6,253 nt of DNA from NCBI GenBank assembly GCA_902783515.1, contig CACZRK010000008.1, positions 1 through 6,253 on the forward strand, read 5' to 3'. A program made the position numbers and the translations under genes. Of this stretch, positions 4,193-6,253 are shown in pieces. Under the pieces are notes generated by a model that made no database searches, was not told where the DNA came from, and worked only from the letters and a program-made list of their open reading frames with translations. How positions within the stretch are numbered: the first letter of the stretch is position 1; the number at the start of each line of letters is the position of its first letter. Origin of the DNA: an uncultured Coriobacteriaceae bacterium. Lineage in GTDB: Bacteria > Actinomycetota > Coriobacteriia > Coriobacteriales > UMGS124.

Positions 4193-6253
4193 ATGGTGAG
4201 CAAGGCTCAGGACCCGACGCTCGAGAAGGCGGACCACGCGCTTGACTTCTCCTTCACGCAGAACCGCGAGCTGTCCTGGCTGCAGTTTGACAACCGCGTG
4301 CTTGACGAGGGGCGCGACGCGAGCGTGCCGCTCATCGAGCGCCTGAAGATGGCGTCCATCTTCGAGTCCAACCTGGACGAGTTCTTCATGATCCGCGTCG
4401 GGAGCCTCAGCGAGCTCGCCGCCCTGAAGGTCCAGCCGGTGGACAACAAGTCCAACGAGACGCCGCGCGAGCAGGTGGACGCGATCTACGAGGCGCTGCC
4501 CGCCCTGATCGAGAAGCACGAGCGCACCGTCCAGGAGATCGAGCGCGACCTGGCCGAGCACGGCCTGGTGCGCGTCAACTGGCGCGAGTTCACCGACGCC
4601 GACCGCAAGGTCGTCGACAACTACTTTGACGACAACGTGCTGCCCATCGTCTCGCCGCAGATCATCGACCCGCGCCACCCGTTCCCGAACCTGCGCAACA
4701 CGGCCTCGTACGCCGTGTACAACCTCGCGAGCGCCGACGAGGCGGAGATCCTGGGCCTCGTGGAGATCCCCCCGGCGCTCCCCCGCATCATCACGCTCTC
4801 CTCGACGCCGCGGTCGCTGCGCTACACGCTGCTTGAGGACGTCATCCTGAGCTGCGCGCCCGGCATGTTCGGTGACTACCACACCTCCGAGCGCGCCGTC
4901 ATCCGCGTCACGCGCAACGCGGACATCGACCCCGACGAGGGCTCCTTCGACATGGAGGAGGACTACCGCGCGCACATGAAGAAGATCCTCAAGCAGCGCC
5001 TGCGCCTGAACCCGGTGCGGCTTGAGGTCCAGGGCGAGTTCAGCAAGACGCTCGTCAAGCAGATGCGCAAGTCGCTTGGCCTCAACGCCGCCCAGGTGTT
5101 TCGCGTCGAGGCGCCGCTCAGCATGGGCGGCTATGCGTTTGACCTGCAGGAGCACGTCTCGCGCGCCATGGCGGAGGAGCTGTGCTACCCGCCCTTCTCG
5201 CCGCAGGCCTGCCCGAACGTGCTGCCCGACGTGCCCATGTGGAAGCAGATTCGCGAGCACGACATCCTGCTGTTCTACCCCTACGAGTCCATGGAGCCGT
5301 TCCTGCGCCTGCTGCACGAGTCGGCGAACGACCCCGAGGTGCTCCAGATCAAGATCACGCTGTACCGCGTCGCGAAGAAGTCGCGCCTGTGCGAGTCGCT
5401 CATCACGGCGGCCGAGAACGGCATCGACGTCACGGTCCTCATGGAGCTGCGCGCCCGCTTTGACGAGGAGAACAACATCGAGTGGGCCGAGCGCCTGGAG
5501 GACGCCGGCTGCACGGTGCTCTACGGCAGCGAGGGCTTCAAGGTGCATTCCAAGATCTGCCAGATCACACGCCGCAACGGCGCGGAGCTGCTGCGCATCA
5601 CCCAGCTCGGCACCGGCAACTACAACGAGAAGACGGCGCGCCTGTACTCCGACTACTCCCTCATGACCGTTGAGCCGCACATCGGCGAGGACGCGAACCG
5701 CTTCTTCCGCAACCTGCAGATCGGCAACCTCCAGGGCGAGTACCACACGCTCGGCGTCGCGCCGGTCAGCCTGAAGCCGCTCATCATGCGCGGCCTGAAC
5801 CGCGAGATCGCCAAGGCCCGCGCCGGCGAGCGGGCGTTCTGCTTCTTCAAGATGAACTCCATCACGGACCGCGAGGTCATCGACAAGATCTCCGAGGCGA
5901 GCTGCGCCGGCGTCTGCGTGAACATGATCGTCCGCGGCATCTGCTGCCTCGTGCCCGGCATCCCGGGCAAGACGGAGAACGTGCACGTGCGCTCCATCGT
6001 CGGCCGCATGCTGGAGCACGCGCGCGTCTACGAGTTCGGCGTCGACCACGACACGATGTACCTCTCGAGCGCCGACATGATGACGCGCAACACCGAGCAC
6101 CGCGTGGAGATCGCCTACCCGCTGCTGAACCCCGTCATCCGTGACCAGGTGCACAACGACCTGGAGATCCAGTGGGCCGACAACGTGAAGGCGCGCGAGC
6201 TGCAGCCTGACGGCACGTACGCGTTCATCCCCCGCAAGCCCGACGACCCGCTC
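4193..6253 (+). CDS. ppk1: Polyphosphate kinase PPK1 (nearly complete, 3' end outside window)
   Basis: PPK1 reversibly moves the terminal phosphate of ATP onto a growing polyphosphate chain through a phosphohistidine intermediate. The 687 codons present run off the window edge; family members are about 690-740 residues, so little is missing. The N domain has NRELSWLQFDNRVL (24-37) and SNLDEFFMIRV, with ATP-binding Asn60. The head domain has PIVSPQIIDPRHPFPNLRN. The catalytic C domains have TLYR (Arg392), ELRARFDE (Arg422), GFKVHSK (His452, the autophosphorylated residue) and GRMLEHAR (His609), followed by SADMMTRNTEHRVE. These align with Asn45, Arg375, Arg405, His435 and His592 of E. coli PPK, and the intervals of 30, 30 and 157 residues between the last four are identical, so all key residues are present. 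ELRARF has Arg where Lys is usual. The gene lies 34 nt after the phosphatase with its own ribosome binding site and no promoter or terminator between, so the two are cotranscribed. Confidence 0.96.
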   Translation, partial: MVSKAQDPTLEKADHALDFSFTQNRELSWLQFDNRVLDEGRDASVPLIERLKMASIFESNLDEFFMIRVGSLSELAALKVQPVDNKSNETPREQVDAIYEALPALIEKHERTVQEIERDLAEHGLVRVNWREFTDADRKVVDNYFDDNVLPIVSPQIIDPRHPFPNLRNTASYAVYNLASADEAEILGLVEIPPALPRIITLSSTPRSLRYTLLEDVILSCAPGMFGDYHTSERAVIRVTRNADIDPDEGSFDMEEDYRAHMKKILKQRLRLNPVRLEVQGEFSKTLVKQMRKSLGLNAAQVFRVEAPLSMGGYAFDLQEHVSRAMAEELCYPPFSPQACPNVLPDVPMWKQIREHDILLFYPYESMEPFLRLLHESANDPEVLQIKITLYRVAKKSRLCESLITAAENGIDVTVLMELRARFDEENNIEWAERLEDAGCTVLYGSEGFKVHSKICQITRRNGAELLRITQLGTGNYNEKTARLYSDYSLMTVEPHIGEDANRFFRNLQIGNLQGEYHTLGVAPVSLKPLIMRGLNREIAKARAGERAFCFFKMNSITDREVIDKISEASCAGVCVNMIVRGICCLVPGIPGKTENVHVRSIVGRMLEHARVYEFGVDHDTMYLSSADMMTRNTEHRVEIAYPLLNPVIRDQVHNDLEIQWADNVKARELQPDGTYAFIPRKPDDPL

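Noticed and set aside
4100..6154. A 684-codon minus-strand open frame opposite ppk1
   Set aside because: Same composition artefact: repetitive Val-Asp-Ala-Arg-Leu text with no domain, lying entirely over PPK1 with all its catalytic residues in frame.

Overview
The window is a very GC-rich stretch (GC or C/G-ending codons dominate every gene) with bacterial, actinobacterial character. The short intergenic spacers, GGAG-type ribosome binding sites, an EF-G-like paralogue and a neighbouring ppx-ppk pair suggest an Actinomycetota chromosome. Coriobacteriia such as Olsenella or Atopobium relatives are my best guess, but that is inference from style and not from a marker gene. I see no mobile element, phage gene, tRNA, rRNA or CRISPR array.

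Layout. Bases 1-603 hold the 5' part of a minus-strand gene for a small multi-pass membrane protein that looks like the DUF4282 family; it leaves the window at base 1. Bases 604-905 are a divergent intergenic region with an A+T-rich island (about 761-812), a dyad that overlaps -10-like sequences on both strands, and a strong GC hairpin just before the next gene. Bases 906-2969 encode a full-length EF-G-like translational GTPase with altered G motifs, which marks it as a paralogue and not the housekeeping EF-G. A long hairpin at 3017-3053 probably ends that transcript. A clear -10 hexamer at 3095-3100 then starts a roughly 90-nt structured leader. It is followed by a Ppx/GppA-type phosphatase (3199-4158) and, 34 nt further on, polyphosphate kinase PPK1 (4193 to beyond the window end).

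How the genes fit together. PPK1 makes inorganic polyphosphate from ATP, and a Ppx/GppA enzyme removes terminal phosphates from polyphosphate or from pppGpp. The two are almost certainly one transcription unit, so synthesis and breakdown of the same polymer share a promoter and leader. The EF-G-like gene lies just upstream in the same direction but is separated by a terminator and a promoter, so it is probably a separate unit. The membrane protein is divergent and has no evident functional link.

The window looks mostly like ordinary core-genome content. I find no convincing novel system. The points most worth checking are the GTPase motif changes, the structured ppx-ppk leader with possible Pho-like repeats, and the divergent promoter dyad.
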